From assembly GCA_942492055.1 (NCBI GenBank), contig CALODP010000015.1:868001-932000 (forward strand): DNA of 64,000 nt. Reading direction: 5' to 3'. Source of the stretch: CALODP01 sp942492055 (GTDB lineage Bacteria; Bacteroidota; Ignavibacteria; Ignavibacteriales; Melioribacteraceae). The position numbers and the translations under genes were made by a program. This document shows, piece by piece, positions 19,576 through 28,240 of the stretch. The notes under the pieces are model-generated. The model saw only the letters and a program-made list of their open reading frames with translations, was not told the origin of the DNA and ran no database searches. How positions within the stretch are numbered: position 1 is the stretch's first letter; each line of letters begins with the position of its first letter.

Positions 19576-19599
19576 TATAAATATCTATTCTCGATATAT

Positions 19600-19634
19600 A
19601 GCCCTCCGAATTTTTTCGGAGGGCTTTTTTTTTA
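19600..19634 (+). terminator. Rho-independent terminator after the M3 peptidase
   Basis: AGCCCTCCGAA (19600-19610) pairs perfectly with TTCGGAGGGCT (19615-19625) across a four-base T loop and runs straight into nine T residues. Confidence 0.93.
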
Positions 19635-19764
19635 CTAATTGTGTAGTAGTTTTATCAAATAGGAATAATATTGCTAATCTCATTAAAAAATAATATGTTA
19701 AAGAAGAATGATTCTTGAATGGAATTAATATCAACATAATATTCTTAATATTCGTGAGAGCGCT

Positions 19765-20346
19765 ATGAAGATGTTCTTTCTAAAAATAAAGAATTGGCAA
19801 CTATTCGGTTTGATTCTTTTACTCCCTTTGTTCCTTCATTTCTTATTTTTTGAGCAATTCGGTAGCAAAAATAATTTGATAACCGGTAATGTTATTTTTT
19901 ATCCTACTTCACTTATTATTATTGTTTTCTTACTACAATTGTGGCTCTTCTCCATAGGAATGACACTAAATGAATATATACCGAAGGAGATTAGAAGAAG
20001 AAAATTATGCTATTATGTTATAACTCTATATCCGGCAATATTCCTACTCATCTCTCTTCCGGCCACTTTGTATCTGGAATTGAAAAATCTCGGAGGAGTT
20101 AACCCGAATCCCTTTATATTTATGATCTTCCTGCTATTCGCCGGCTTTGCTCTCTTTTCTCTTCTCTTCGGATTACAATTAGTAGCCAGAGGCATTAAAA
20201 GCTACGAACTGCAAAGAATAGCCCGTTTTCGAGACTATTGGAAAGAGTTTCTCTATTTACTGATATTCCCAATAGGATTTCTCCTAATTCAACCCAGAAT
20301 TAACGCGATCAATCGTTCTATTAAGATATGCACATTAGAAGAATAA
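19765..20346 (+). CDS. Small membrane protein of unknown function
   Basis: A 193-residue protein with four predicted hydrophobic helices (about residues 13-31, 47-65, 85-103 and 115-137) and a shorter hydrophobic segment near residue 170. Charged linkers such as PKEIRRRKL separate them. I do not recognise a family. ATG 19765 is preceded by GAGAG. Upstream is the terminator of the M3 peptidase and downstream a 1.1-kb non-coding stretch, so it is probably a single-gene unit. DUF4234-type or 'integral membrane' hypotheticals have similar layout, but no diagnostic motif is visible. Confidence 0.6.
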   Translation: MKMFFLKIKNWQLFGLILLLPLFLHFLFFEQFGSKNNLITGNVIFYPTSLIIIVFLLQLWLFSIGMTLNEYIPKEIRRRKLCYYVITLYPAIFLLISLPATLYLELKNLGGVNPNPFIFMIFLLFAGFALFSLLFGLQLVARGIKSYELQRIARFRDYWKEFLYLLIFPIGFLLIQPRINAINRSIKICTLEE

Positions 20347-21502
20347 CAACAGCCATAACATGAATCTATTCTCTATGAACAATGCTGATAATTGATTTAA
20401 GAGGTTTATTGTAATCAGCAGTATCAGATATTTTCTTACGACATTAAAAGAATCTCCGCCCGGAAATTATCAGAACCAAGCAAAAAAAAGAGATACTTTC
20501 TGATTAGAGATTTTCAATTGTAAAGCCCTCTTCTCTTCGCAAGAGAAGAGGGTTTGGGTGATGAGTTGGCTCTGAACAATGCTTTCTACCAAGATACTCT
20601 CTGAACAAACGCACTCTGTTCCGCGAGTTTATCTCTTTTAGCGAAGTGAGTGGAATTTCATGAGATTCTTTTACAGTCTTGATCTTTTGGTACTTTTGTA
20701 CGTGTGCGACCATTGTTGCATCAAGACAAAAGTACATTACTTAGTTCTATTCACTTAGATAACAATATTTGCGTAATTAGAATCTATAAATGATTTTATT
20801 AGTTTTAGAAGATAATGCTCCTATAGAATCCAATGCTGTCAATTTAAAAGCATTAGGGTTGAGAAAAATAAAAAAATCATCATAAGATTATTGATAATAA
20901 TTAACTATAATATACTGCACTCAGACCTTGTCGGGATCCGAGACCTACAGCGCGGAAATAATCTTGTAAATCCAATAATCTATCGAGATAATGCGCCTAC
21001 AGCGCATTAAGAAATATATCTAGATCATTTCTTTATAAAGACCTACCGCAATAAAAAAGAATTAATTTATTGCTTTCACCAAAGCATATCCGGCGATAGA
21101 TGCCGGTATCTCGGTAGATAACGGATTCAAAACAGATATTTGAGCTTCATAGGTCGTAGATCCCGACAAAGTCGGGGAGCGAAATTATATTTTTTGTTTA
21201 TCCAGCCAGCCACAAAAACAATCAGTTTGAGTTGACAATATTGAATAGAATCATTCCTGTATCGTTTTGCCTCTTTTATATTACAAGCATGGACTCGAAT
21301 ATGTTAATATATTCCTATATCTGAGAGGAGAGGAAATAATATTGTTATTCGTGATATCATAATTATTAATCGATCTATTTGGAAGAGCTATTGCGATGAA
21401 AATACTCCATTTTTCGTAACCGCATATTTATGTAGTTGCTATTATGATAAAATAAAAATATTTTAATATATTATCTTTCAATACTGATTATACGGAGGAA
21501 TG
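20347..21502. other. Non-coding stretch with palindromic repeats and decayed fragments
   Basis: No convincing gene over about 1.15 kb. It contains a perfect 12-bp stem (20526-20552), an imperfect palindrome around GCGCCTACAGCGC (20992-21006) with a related half at 20948, and the motif TCCCGACAAAGTCGGG near 21152 matched in inverse by CTTGTCGGGA near 20930. The - strand frame 21062-21150 reads like the C-terminal end of a protein (PLSTEIPASIAGYALVKAIN) but has a stop just upstream, so it is at most a remnant. Confidence 0.6.
20526..20552. repeat. Perfect 12-bp inverted repeat with three-base loop
   Basis: CCCTCTTCTCTT and AAGAGAAGAGGG flank CGC. On the - strand, the open frame reads THHPNPLLLRREEG, a peptide often seen when such intergenic elements are translated by mistake. 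I read it as a dispersed hairpin element, not a gene. Confidence 0.75.
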
Positions 21503-21949
21503 ATGAAAAAGATTATTTTAATGGCCATAGCAATCTGCCTCTCTCTCATCTTTAGCGGTTGTAAAAATGATGTTGTAGAATCTAAGGAAACTTCTCAAAC
21601 ATATAGCTTCCACAAATCAATAGGGTGTAATGAAGATACTTCTTTGCTGGAAAATGGTGATCCGAATAAGTTGTATTGGGAATACTCTAACGGAAATCTT
21701 CGTCTCCAAATTGTGATGAATCTTTATTGCGATACTATACTATCCCATGAGATTACCAGGGAGCACGATACAATTATTATTAATCTGAAAGATACCGATG
21801 AAGAACTTGCCAAATGTATATGCGAAATGCAAGAAATATTTGAGTTCGATGTTACCGGCGACGAGGATATAAGAGTTATAGTGAAGTATCAAGATTATAG
21901 TTGGGAAAAATCCCAAACCCTAATCGATGAAACATTGGATATTAACTGA
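21503..21949 (+). CDS. Hypothetical lipoprotein
   Basis: A 148-residue protein with a clear lipoprotein signal (LIFSGCK). The mature part is acidic with four further Cys residues (IGC, LYCDT, KCIC) that could form disulfides in the periplasm, and short beta strands (RLQIVMNLYC, TIIINL, RVIVKYQ). I do not recognise a family. The second ATG (21503) fits the GGAGGA site better than the ATG at 21500, which touches it. Gaps of more than a kilobase on both sides make it a lone gene; an imperfect hairpin follows at 21983. Confidence 0.65.
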   Translation: MKKIILMAIAICLSLIFSGCKNDVVESKETSQTYSFHKSIGCNEDTSLLENGDPNKLYWEYSNGNLRLQIVMNLYCDTILSHEITREHDTIIINLKDTDEELAKCICEMQEIFEFDVTGDEDIRVIVKYQDYSWEKSQTLIDETLDIN

Positions 21950-21982
21950 TCCCGAGCGGTTGTTGCGTAACTTTTGATAAAT

Positions 21983-22015
21983 GGCGTAACGTAATATATA
22001 ACAATATGTTACGCC
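21983..22015 (+). terminator. Hairpin downstream of the lipoprotein gene
   Basis: GGCGTAAC (21983-21990) pairs with GTTACGCC (22008-22015), with extra ATA/TAT pairing inside. There is no T-run after it, so termination is uncertain. Confidence 0.4.
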
Positions 22016-22319
22016 TTGTCGCCGAATCAATAATATATCATATTGGTAACCAAAATAGCAGAGGAGCATGAAACGCCGCAAAGAATAAATAAATGTTTAC
22101 TTCGTAACGAATCAGAAGCAATAAACCACAACAATTCCTCTCCGAATTCCCCTAAAAGAAATCTCTCAAATAACTTTTCGTATAATAATAGTACTCCTAA
22201 AACTAATCGGGAGCATCTGTAATAATCATAATTCTCGTTTCTTATAAATAGCATAATTCTCTTAATAATAGCTCACATGTCGGAGAAATAAGAGTAATGT
22301 AAAGAATTTGAGAGATTTG

Positions 22320-22640
22320 TAGCGTCCGGAGAAAAAATGACGAGGCTGGAAAGAAAAAAAGCTGGTCTGGATTTATCATGTAGAGCCTAGAAAGGAAATG
22401 ACACGTCTGGAAAAGAAATGAAGGCTCTGGAAAAGAAAAAAGTTGATCTGGATTTATCATGTAGAGCCAAGAAAAGAAATGACGCTCCAAAACAAGAACA
22501 AAACTGGTCAATATCTGTTATTTCGAGTCAATAAAGAGATTTTACGATCAATATGAGATATTTACGGCCAAAAAAGAAAAAAACTTAATCAATAGTTTTT
22601 ATTTTTAGTCAAAGAAAGATATTTCAGCTCAATATAAGAA
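22320..22640. repeat. Degenerate array with a 20-21 bp period
   Basis: The anchor CTGGA or a variant begins at 22326, 22346, 22367, 22387, 22407, 22427, 22448, 22468 and 22487. The series then continues in the same phase with a TCAA-type anchor at 22507, 22527, 22547, 22567, 22588, 22608 and 22628. Units of the first block look like TCTGGAAAAGAAATGA and those of the second like TCAATATGAGATATTTAC. A larger 81-bp direct repeat (four units) is seen in GATTTATCATGTAGAGCC at 22370 and 22451. Units are diverged, period is not a multiple of three, so it is not coding and not a CRISPR array. Confidence 0.75.
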
Positions 22641-23015
22641 ATGCTCCTTAAGTCTGACTTGCTTATGGAAAATCCACTTCCATTCGTGAGATTTGCTTCT
22701 GAAATTAAAGTAAAGAAAATCATTCATGTAGTCAATAGAATAATCGGAATTTCTCTTGCAATAAATTGCTAATAATATCGATGAATGAACTATAGAATCA
22801 TGGCAATCATAATACATTTCGTTCTCCACTAAATACCCCGCAATAGATCCGTAAGGAAATCATATTAGGAGATATTATTATCACAATAATATTCTTAAGC
22901 TAATTAAATGTAATAATTGAGAAAATATTAAACATGAGTTATATTCTAGTGTTAATAAATATATATTTGTAAATAGTAATCTTTGATGAAGTAGATAATA
23001 ATTCGGGCAAAAGAG

Positions 23016-24524
23016 ATGAAGAGAAAGATCACATTAGTATTAATTACTCTACTAAATATATTTTCCTATGCGCAAGATAGTTCAAATGGATTCGAATTTA
23101 TTGATGATTATTTGCTTTCCGAGACGAAAGTTGATTCTAATGATTTGGCTGTATATAGAAATATATATGATAAGATATTGGTTGAAATAAGGAATGAAAT
23201 TGATACGACGGATGATATCTACGATCAGCAAGAAGATCTTTTTGAATTGTTTCATGAATCTTTAATGAGAAAATATTATCCGAAATCGATATTGAGCGAT
23301 ACTTTTAAGAAGCGAACCTATAATTGTGTAACCGCTGTAATTCTGTACAAAGCTATTGCTATTGATTTGAAGTTACCTCTTGATATATATGAATCTCCAA
23401 TGCATGTTTATTGCGCTTTCCCTAATGAAGATCAAAGAGAAATAATTCTCGAATTTACTAGCCCGAGAGATGGATTTGATTTTAATAAGAATAAAGAAGA
23501 GTATCTCTCTTATCTGCTTGAGATTAAATTCATAACGGAGCATGAATTAATGGAGAAGGGGGAAGATAAAATATATAGAGAATATGTTGCGAATTCTAAG
23601 CGCATAACTAATAATGTTCTTCTTTCCAGATATCAAAGAAATATTGCGATTTTTGCTTCTATGGAAAAGGATAACAATTTGGCTTATCAATATATAAAGG
23701 CTGCAATGAATAATTGCTGCGATTCCACAAACGCTGAAGTTTATAAATATGTGTGGGCTTCAAAATTTAATGACGAATTAAAGAATATTGATGCTAGAAA
23801 TCGATTATTGTTGGAGATGCATCTTCCATATAATCTGCTCTCTAATTTTGGTGAGAATTACTATTCTGAGGCCGGAAGATGTATTTTTGAGAATTTGCAA
23901 AATAGAAATAGAGATATGGTAGATTCAATTTATAATAAATTATCTACTCTATGTGATAATGATTCATGCAAATATTCCGGTGTTCTAAGTGATATTAATG
24001 AAATGATTATGCAGACAGATATTCAAGAAGCCTACCTAAATGGTGACTATAAAAAATGTTACGAGCTATCCAAAACATTATTTTTTTCTTCCGGTAAAAA
24101 GATATCTACTCAGGAAGTCTATATCAAAGCGGGATTGACCTTTATTGATAATCTTATAAGAAAAGGAGAAAAAAGTAAGGCATTAGAAGAGATTAAAGAA
24201 TTGTATAAAATATTTCCTAATCTAGGTTTGGTAACAGATACTTATGCTAATCTATTGATGCAAATAATTTCTGAAAATCAGGATGATATTGAATTAGTAA
24301 AGAAAACAATGGAAGAAGTAACTGAAATTATGAAGAATAGCGAAAGAAAAGACTCTTTTAAAAGAGTGCTTGCGTTTTGCTATAGAGAGTTAGCTATGGA
24401 AAAAGTTAGGAAAAAGAGTTACAAAAATGCCATTGAATTTTTGAAAGAAGGACTTAAGCATTGTCCTAATAATGAAGGTCTGCAAAAAGAACTCGTTTTA
24501 ATAAAGGAGATAATAAAGAAATAA
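23016..24524 (+). CDS. Exported transglutaminase-like protein with TPR-like C-terminus
   Basis: A 502-residue protein with a signal peptide (ending SYAQ). Residues about 95-145 look like a transglutaminase/papain-fold core: YNCVTAVILYKAIA (candidate nucleophile Cys) followed by SPMHVYCAF (candidate His). Residues about 190-490 are helical with TPR-like pairs (ALEEIKELYKIFPNL; NAIEFLKEGLKHCPNNEG). By comparison, Bacteroidota have many exported transglutaminase-like proteins of unknown substrate. The stop overlaps the ATG of the next gene by one base (TAATG), so they are coupled. Activity is unproven; the third catalytic residue is not obvious. Confidence 0.6.
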   Translation: MKRKITLVLITLLNIFSYAQDSSNGFEFIDDYLLSETKVDSNDLAVYRNIYDKILVEIRNEIDTTDDIYDQQEDLFELFHESLMRKYYPKSILSDTFKKRTYNCVTAVILYKAIAIDLKLPLDIYESPMHVYCAFPNEDQREIILEFTSPRDGFDFNKNKEEYLSYLLEIKFITEHELMEKGEDKIYREYVANSKRITNNVLLSRYQRNIAIFASMEKDNNLAYQYIKAAMNNCCDSTNAEVYKYVWASKFNDELKNIDARNRLLLEMHLPYNLLSNFGENYYSEAGRCIFENLQNRNRDMVDSIYNKLSTLCDNDSCKYSGVLSDINEMIMQTDIQEAYLNGDYKKCYELSKTLFFSSGKKISTQEVYIKAGLTFIDNLIRKGEKSKALEEIKELYKIFPNLGLVTDTYANLLMQIISENQDDIELVKKTMEEVTEIMKNSERKDSFKRVLAFCYRELAMEKVRKKSYKNAIEFLKEGLKHCPNNEGLQKELVLIKEIIKK

Positions 24525-25150
24525 TGAAAAAGAATACTTTTACCGCAATCGGATTATTTCTGGCAATTATGTTCTTAGCTGCAAATACGCAAGGACAGAG
24601 TAGCAGTTCTTATGATAATTCGAAATTCAGCATCGGAATTAAGGGAGGATTGTTTTATCCCGCCAAAAGCAGAGTAAGGGAGATGTATGATATCTATATG
24701 ATCTCTCCGGGGATTAATCTGGAGATAAATTATAGTGAAAATCTTCATATACTTCTTGAAGGAATGTTTACGAGAACAAAGAACGAATTGGTCTCGAAGG
24801 CTTATTTGGATATCATAAGGGTTGATATAGGGGCCAAATACTATTTTGACAATGAATCTTTGGGAAACAGTATAGATAATATTCGATTGTTCTGCGGAGG
24901 AGGAATCGGTTACTATCTGGGGCGATCCTGGGGAGATGCCATCTTCAATTGGGTTCCGAAAGAGTATAGTTATTACTATAAAGGATATGGCGGAAGGATC
25001 TTTGCCGGCTTCGAATTTATGCTGTCGAATACTTCATCTCTCGAAACAGAACTGAATTATAATTTTACTTACTTGGAAGATTATAAAAAAGGTGGCCTGG
25101 GAAATATGGGAGGTCTTTATTTATGCGAAACATTTAAAATAAAATTTTGA
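24524..25150 (+). CDS. Small outer-membrane beta-barrel protein
   Basis: A 208-residue protein with a signal peptide (ANTQGQS) and alternating amphipathic strands typical of OmpW/OMP_b-brl barrels: FSIGIKGGLFYP, LEINYSENLHILLEGMFTR, VDIGAKYYF, GYGGRIFAGFEFM, and a C-terminal strand ending in Phe (ETFKIKF). It starts within the previous stop and is followed by a lipoprotein gene nine bases later, giving a small envelope operon. Function is unknown; it may form a complex with the transglutaminase-like protein or the lipoprotein. Confidence 0.7.
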   Translation: MKKNTFTAIGLFLAIMFLAANTQGQSSSSYDNSKFSIGIKGGLFYPAKSRVREMYDIYMISPGINLEINYSENLHILLEGMFTRTKNELVSKAYLDIIRVDIGAKYYFDNESLGNSIDNIRLFCGGGIGYYLGRSWGDAIFNWVPKEYSYYYKGYGGRIFAGFEFMLSNTSSLETELNYNFTYLEDYKKGGLGNMGGLYLCETFKIKF

Positions 25151-25158
25151 GGGAGAGT

Positions 25159-25491
25159 ATGAAAAAGAATGTAGTTATACTCTTGTTGCTTGCTATTTTT
25201 TGTTGCTCATGCGGATATATAACTGATCCGGTGGATGAATCTGAGAATACTATTGTAACATTTAATTTTGGTGTGTCAACTCCGTCTCATATAAAAATTA
25301 CTTTGGAAAATAGTGCGGGTGATGTAATTAAAACAATTACTAATAGTTATTATGCGGCAAATATCTATTGGATAGAAGTCGATATGAAAGGGATGAAGAA
25401 AGGTTCTTATATTGTAAGATTGCAAAATCTGACAAACGGAGAGGAAATAATCAAAGGATTAATTTTTGACGGAAAAGGTTACCAGGGATAG
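25159..25491 (+). CDS. Small lipoprotein with FlgD-Ig/sorting-domain-like fold
   Basis: A 110-residue protein. The signal ends in a lipobox (FCCSCG). The mature part has the strand pattern of FlgD-Ig or T9SS C-terminal domains: FNFGVSTPSHIKITLENSAGDVI, then KKGSYIVRLQNLTNGE, but without the final Lys-rich strand. I chose ATG 25159, preceded by GAGGGAGAG; the upstream TTG 25147 lies inside the previous gene. It is the third gene in the envelope operon. Function is not recognisable. Confidence 0.62.
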   Translation: MKKNVVILLLLAIFCCSCGYITDPVDESENTIVTFNFGVSTPSHIKITLENSAGDVIKTITNSYYAANIYWIEVDMKGMKKGSYIVRLQNLTNGEEIIKGLIFDGKGYQG

Positions 25492-25533
25492 AAGACGTTG
25501 CCATTTTATTAGGAAATTGAATAAGGGAAAGAA

Positions 25534-26130
25534 ATGAAGGGTGAAAAATATCTCCTAATGAGTTTATTTCTATTGTTTTTCTTGTCGGAAGTATCGTTTG
25601 GTCAGGTGAATATAATTCCGAAACTCAGAGTGGATATTGCCGGATCTCACGAGGCTAATGATACCGAACAGATCATAAAAAAGAATGTTAATTCCGGAAT
25701 CACTCATGGAGTGGAAATATCAAAGAATATAAATCCGCAATTGATTCTTGGGGTTGGTATCCAATATCAAATGAAAAGAACACTTGATATGAAGGATGGG
25801 GGAGAATTTGGCTTTGTAACCCTATATGCCAGCACTCTATTTAGAATTGCAAGCGAAGAAGACTCTATGACCGGAATATTATTGAATGTAGGATACAATT
25901 TTATTTTTAATGGTGATAGAAAATATGAAAATGAAGTAATATGGGGTGATGAGATAAGAGGGAAATTGGAAGGAGATTTGTATCTCGGAATAGGGGGCAG
26001 AGTCTCTTTATGCAAATCTTTCTTTTTGGAAGGATTATATAACCATTATACCGGAAGTAAAAAAATAGAAGAGAAGAAAGTAGAAATTACATATGCAAAT
26101 GTCTCTTTTGGGGTAGGGTACGTCTTTTAA
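25534..26130 (+). CDS. Small outer-membrane barrel protein, copy 1 of tandem pair
   Basis: A 198-residue protein with signal peptide (SFGQ) and barrel strands: GVEISKNINPQLILGVGIQYQ, LDMKDGGEFGFVTLYAS, LLNVGYNFIFNG, GDLYLGIGGRVSL, and final VSFGVGYVF ending in aromatic Phe. It is clearly paralogous to the next product (same order of KxxLDxxxxGxFGFVxLY and GGRxxxxxxxFLEGxYxxxxGS motifs). Family name unknown. Tandem duplication of a small barrel suggests local adaptation of the cell surface. Confidence 0.68.
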   Translation: MKGEKYLLMSLFLLFFLSEVSFGQVNIIPKLRVDIAGSHEANDTEQIIKKNVNSGITHGVEISKNINPQLILGVGIQYQMKRTLDMKDGGEFGFVTLYASTLFRIASEEDSMTGILLNVGYNFIFNGDRKYENEVIWGDEIRGKLEGDLYLGIGGRVSLCKSFFLEGLYNHYTGSKKIEEKKVEITYANVSFGVGYVF

Positions 26131-26188
26131 GTACAAAAATATTGTCAAAATGTAATCTAATAATTATGAAAGAAGTGAAAGTATTCTT

Positions 26189-26761
26189 ATGAAAAAATAT
26201 TTAAATATATCTATACTAATACTTAGTCTTTTTCTGTTCGAAAGTATACTTAACGCCCAGGTTAAAATAACTCCCAGAATAATTCTGGATCTTGAAGGGA
26301 CCATTAATGCCCCGGTGCCGGGAGTAATTAGAGAAGCTGATGTAGATCCGAGTGCTTCGGTTGGCTTGGAGATTGAAAAGAAGTTTTCTAAAGTCTTTAG
26401 CTTAGGTTGGGGAATTCAATTTGTTCCCAAAAGAAAATTGGATATTGAAAACGAAGGGTCATTCGGTTTTGTTCCTCTTTATTTATGTACTTTGATCAAT
26501 TTGTCCGAATCGGACGCAATAAAGCCTGGCATAAGTCTGAATATTGGCTATAATATAACTCATTATGGCGATTATAATATTGGAGATAAGGTTGACCTTG
26601 AAGGAGGAATGTATTTCGGGATCGGCGGAAGATTAACATTTGGTGATTTCATTTTCCTTGAAGGGATGTATAGAAATTTTGGCGGTTCATTAAAGCACAA
26701 ATCTACAGAGATAGGGATGGAATATTCTACATTCTCGGTTGGATTCGGATTTTCGATGTAA
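26189..26761 (+). CDS. Small outer-membrane barrel protein, copy 2 of tandem pair
   Basis: A 190-residue paralogue of the preceding product. It has a signal peptide (LNAQ), then VGLEIEKKFSKVFSLGWGIQ, KRKLDIENEGSFGFVPLY, SLNIGYNITHYGD, GGMYFGIGGRLTFGDFIFLEG, and a final VGFGFSM. The shared blocks are clear although overall identity is moderate, so the duplication is not recent. A hairpin follows the stop. Confidence 0.68.
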   Translation: MKKYLNISILILSLFLFESILNAQVKITPRIILDLEGTINAPVPGVIREADVDPSASVGLEIEKKFSKVFSLGWGIQFVPKRKLDIENEGSFGFVPLYLCTLINLSESDAIKPGISLNIGYNITHYGDYNIGDKVDLEGGMYFGIGGRLTFGDFIFLEGMYRNFGGSLKHKSTEIGMEYSTFSVGFGFSM

Positions 26762-26789
26762 AGTCTGATAAATACGATATTCGGTGAAT

Positions 26790-26822
26790 AGAAAGCCCGT
26801 TATATTTTAAAACGAGCTTTCT
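26790..26822. terminator. Bidirectional hairpin between convergent units
   Basis: GAAAGCCCGTT (26791-26801) pairs with AACGAGCTTTC (26811-26821) with one mismatch across an AT-rich loop. It sits between the barrel gene and the - strand cyclophilin fragment. Confidence 0.6.
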
Positions 26823-26827
26823 TGCTA

Positions 26828-27061
26828 TTACTGCAACTCTATAGAAATTATCCGGTCTTCTTGCTCGATAATTGAGACAATATTTTCTCCTTCGATTAAT
26901 TTACCGAAAATAGTATATCTTCCGTTTAGATGAGGATAATCTTCCTGCATAACAAACCATTGAGAGCCTTCGGTGTCATTTCCGGCGCTAGCCATCCCAA
27001 CATATCCTTTATCGAAGGAAAGAGAAGAAGCCGTTAGGTTATATATTGGAAATGTTAAAGG
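26828..27061 (-). pseudogene. Truncated cyclophilin-type peptidyl-prolyl isomerase
   Basis: The - strand, read from 27061 down to the stop at 26828-26830, gives about 77 codons of a cyclophilin C-terminus: GYVGMASAGNDTEGSQWFV, then PHLNGRYTIFGKLIEGENIV and IISIELQ. These match the GMA..DTEGSQWF and HLDG.YT.FG..EGM cores of the family, including the active-site Gln-Trp-Phe region. The N-terminal half, with the catalytic Arg, is absent; a stop appears at 27086 and the sequence becomes T-rich and unrelated. It is therefore a remnant. The adjacent methyltransferase gene is on the other side of the break point. Confidence 0.8.
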
Positions 27062-27226
27062 AATAATATACAGAAGGAATATTCTTTATAAGTTTATTAA
27101 TATTGTTTTTTTTCTTATGATTTGTTTAGTTATGTTCCTATTTCAAAAAAAGAAAAAATTTGCTATCTGCATTTGGATGATTATGGATATTCAACAATTT
27201 TTAAATTTGTTATCAAAAAAAAACAT

Positions 27227-28126
27227 ATGACAACAAAACTCCAAAACATTATTGACTCGCAACTGAAATGGACAAAGGGGAGAAATTTTCTTTCCGGTGA
27301 TGTTGATGCTTCTCTCTGGTTTATTAGTGAAACGGGAAATATTATCGGTGATATCAAGAATCTACATAGTGATGAAATAAATGAGATTTTAGATTATCTG
27401 GTTGAATCTGCTCTGTCTGAGTTTTGTCGTGTTAATCAATATTATTCATTTGATGAAAATGCCAAAGTTAGCTTGAAAGAATGCTATCGTTTCCTTTTCG
27501 ATAGAATGATAAAAATAAATGAAAATGATATCTCAGAAGAACTAAAGAGGTTGGCCAAAGATCATCTTAAAAATCTGAATAATTGGTTATTACAAACCAA
27601 TCCTTTTGCTGAAAAGATGTATAGGGAAGCTGAAGCGGTTATCAACGCTGTGCCGTGTGCTGAGTATTCTGCTGATTTTCAAATTGATCTAATGGGGATA
27701 AAGCTTTCTGATATTGTTGAGCCTGTTCTGGATATCGGTTGTGGTAAAGAAGCCAACCTTATTAAATATCTTCGTGGAAGAAATATTGAAGCATTTGGAT
27801 TTGACCGCTTCGAAAACAATTATCCCTATTGCGAAACAGCAGATTGGTTAGAATATAATTACGGAAGCGGGAAGTGGGGAACAATTATCAGTAATTTAGG
27901 TTTTACTAATCATTTTGTCCATCATCATTATCGAATTGATGGTAATTTTGAAGCGTATGCCAAGACATATATGAGAATATTGAATTCTCTCAAGAGGGGA
28001 GGAAAGTTTTACTATTCTCCCGGAGTTTCTTTTATTGAAAATTATTTGGACGAAAGGAATTATAAAATTACAATCAAGGAAGATGAAGTTTCAAGTCATA
28101 GAGTTGTAGTAGTTGAAAAATGCTAA
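27227..28126 (+). CDS. SAM-dependent methyltransferase-like protein
   Basis: A 300-residue protein (ATG 27227). Residues about 30-135 are helical with no recognised motif. Residues about 160-270 show a class I methyltransferase core: VLDIGCGKEANLIKYL (SAM-binding Gly loop), AFGFDR (acidic loop end of strand 2) and LNSLKRGGKFYYSPG. Substrate is unknown. The frame is open from 27122, but that part (FSYVPISKKEK...) has no good ribosome site and looks like untranslated DNA; the ATG itself also lacks a clear site, which is common in Bacteroidota. It lies at the broken end of the cyclophilin remnant, suggesting arrival by insertion. Confidence 0.68.
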   Translation: MTTKLQNIIDSQLKWTKGRNFLSGDVDASLWFISETGNIIGDIKNLHSDEINEILDYLVESALSEFCRVNQYYSFDENAKVSLKECYRFLFDRMIKINENDISEELKRLAKDHLKNLNNWLLQTNPFAEKMYREAEAVINAVPCAEYSADFQIDLMGIKLSDIVEPVLDIGCGKEANLIKYLRGRNIEAFGFDRFENNYPYCETADWLEYNYGSGKWGTIISNLGFTNHFVHHHYRIDGNFEAYAKTYMRILNSLKRGGKFYYSPGVSFIENYLDERNYKITIKEDEVSSHRVVVVEKC

Positions 28127-28240
28127 CGGTAAAAAGTTTGTTATTTCTTTTTTCCTCGTTTTTCTTAAAATGGGGTTGTCCTGTGTTAGCTGTTTAGATT
28201 TCTGTTTTATTAATATTCGAATTCAAGAGAGGGGTTTTAA

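Larger units (their letters stand above)
21950..23015. other. Long non-coding stretch carrying a phased repeat array
   Basis: About 1.07 kb without a supported gene. The only structure I see is the hairpin at 21983 and the 20-21 bp periodic array at 22320-22640; the flanks (22020-22320 and 22650-22950) look like unstructured AT-rich DNA. Confidence 0.6.

Noticed and set aside
20504..20737. 77-codon - strand frame containing PNPLLLRREEG
   Set aside because: This peptide comes from the perfect hairpin element; the frame has no ribosome site or domain.
21062..21150. Protein-like C-terminus (STEIPASIAGYALVKAIN) on the - strand
   Set aside because: Only about 30 codons, with a stop upstream and a palindromic repeat at its start; kept as a possible remnant in the intergenic note, not as a gene.
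22242..22511. 89-codon - strand frame with internal repeat (LYMINPDQLF)
   Set aside because: The repeat is the 81-bp DNA repeat of the phased array; the 20-21 bp period shifts frame, so it is not a protein repeat under selection.
22320..22640. CRISPR array
   Set aside because: Units are diverged along their whole length with no alternating conserved repeat and unique spacer, and no cas genes are nearby.
26973..27230. 85-codon + strand frame
   Set aside because: It is antisense to the cyclophilin remnant, and its later part is T-rich DNA upstream of the methyltransferase.
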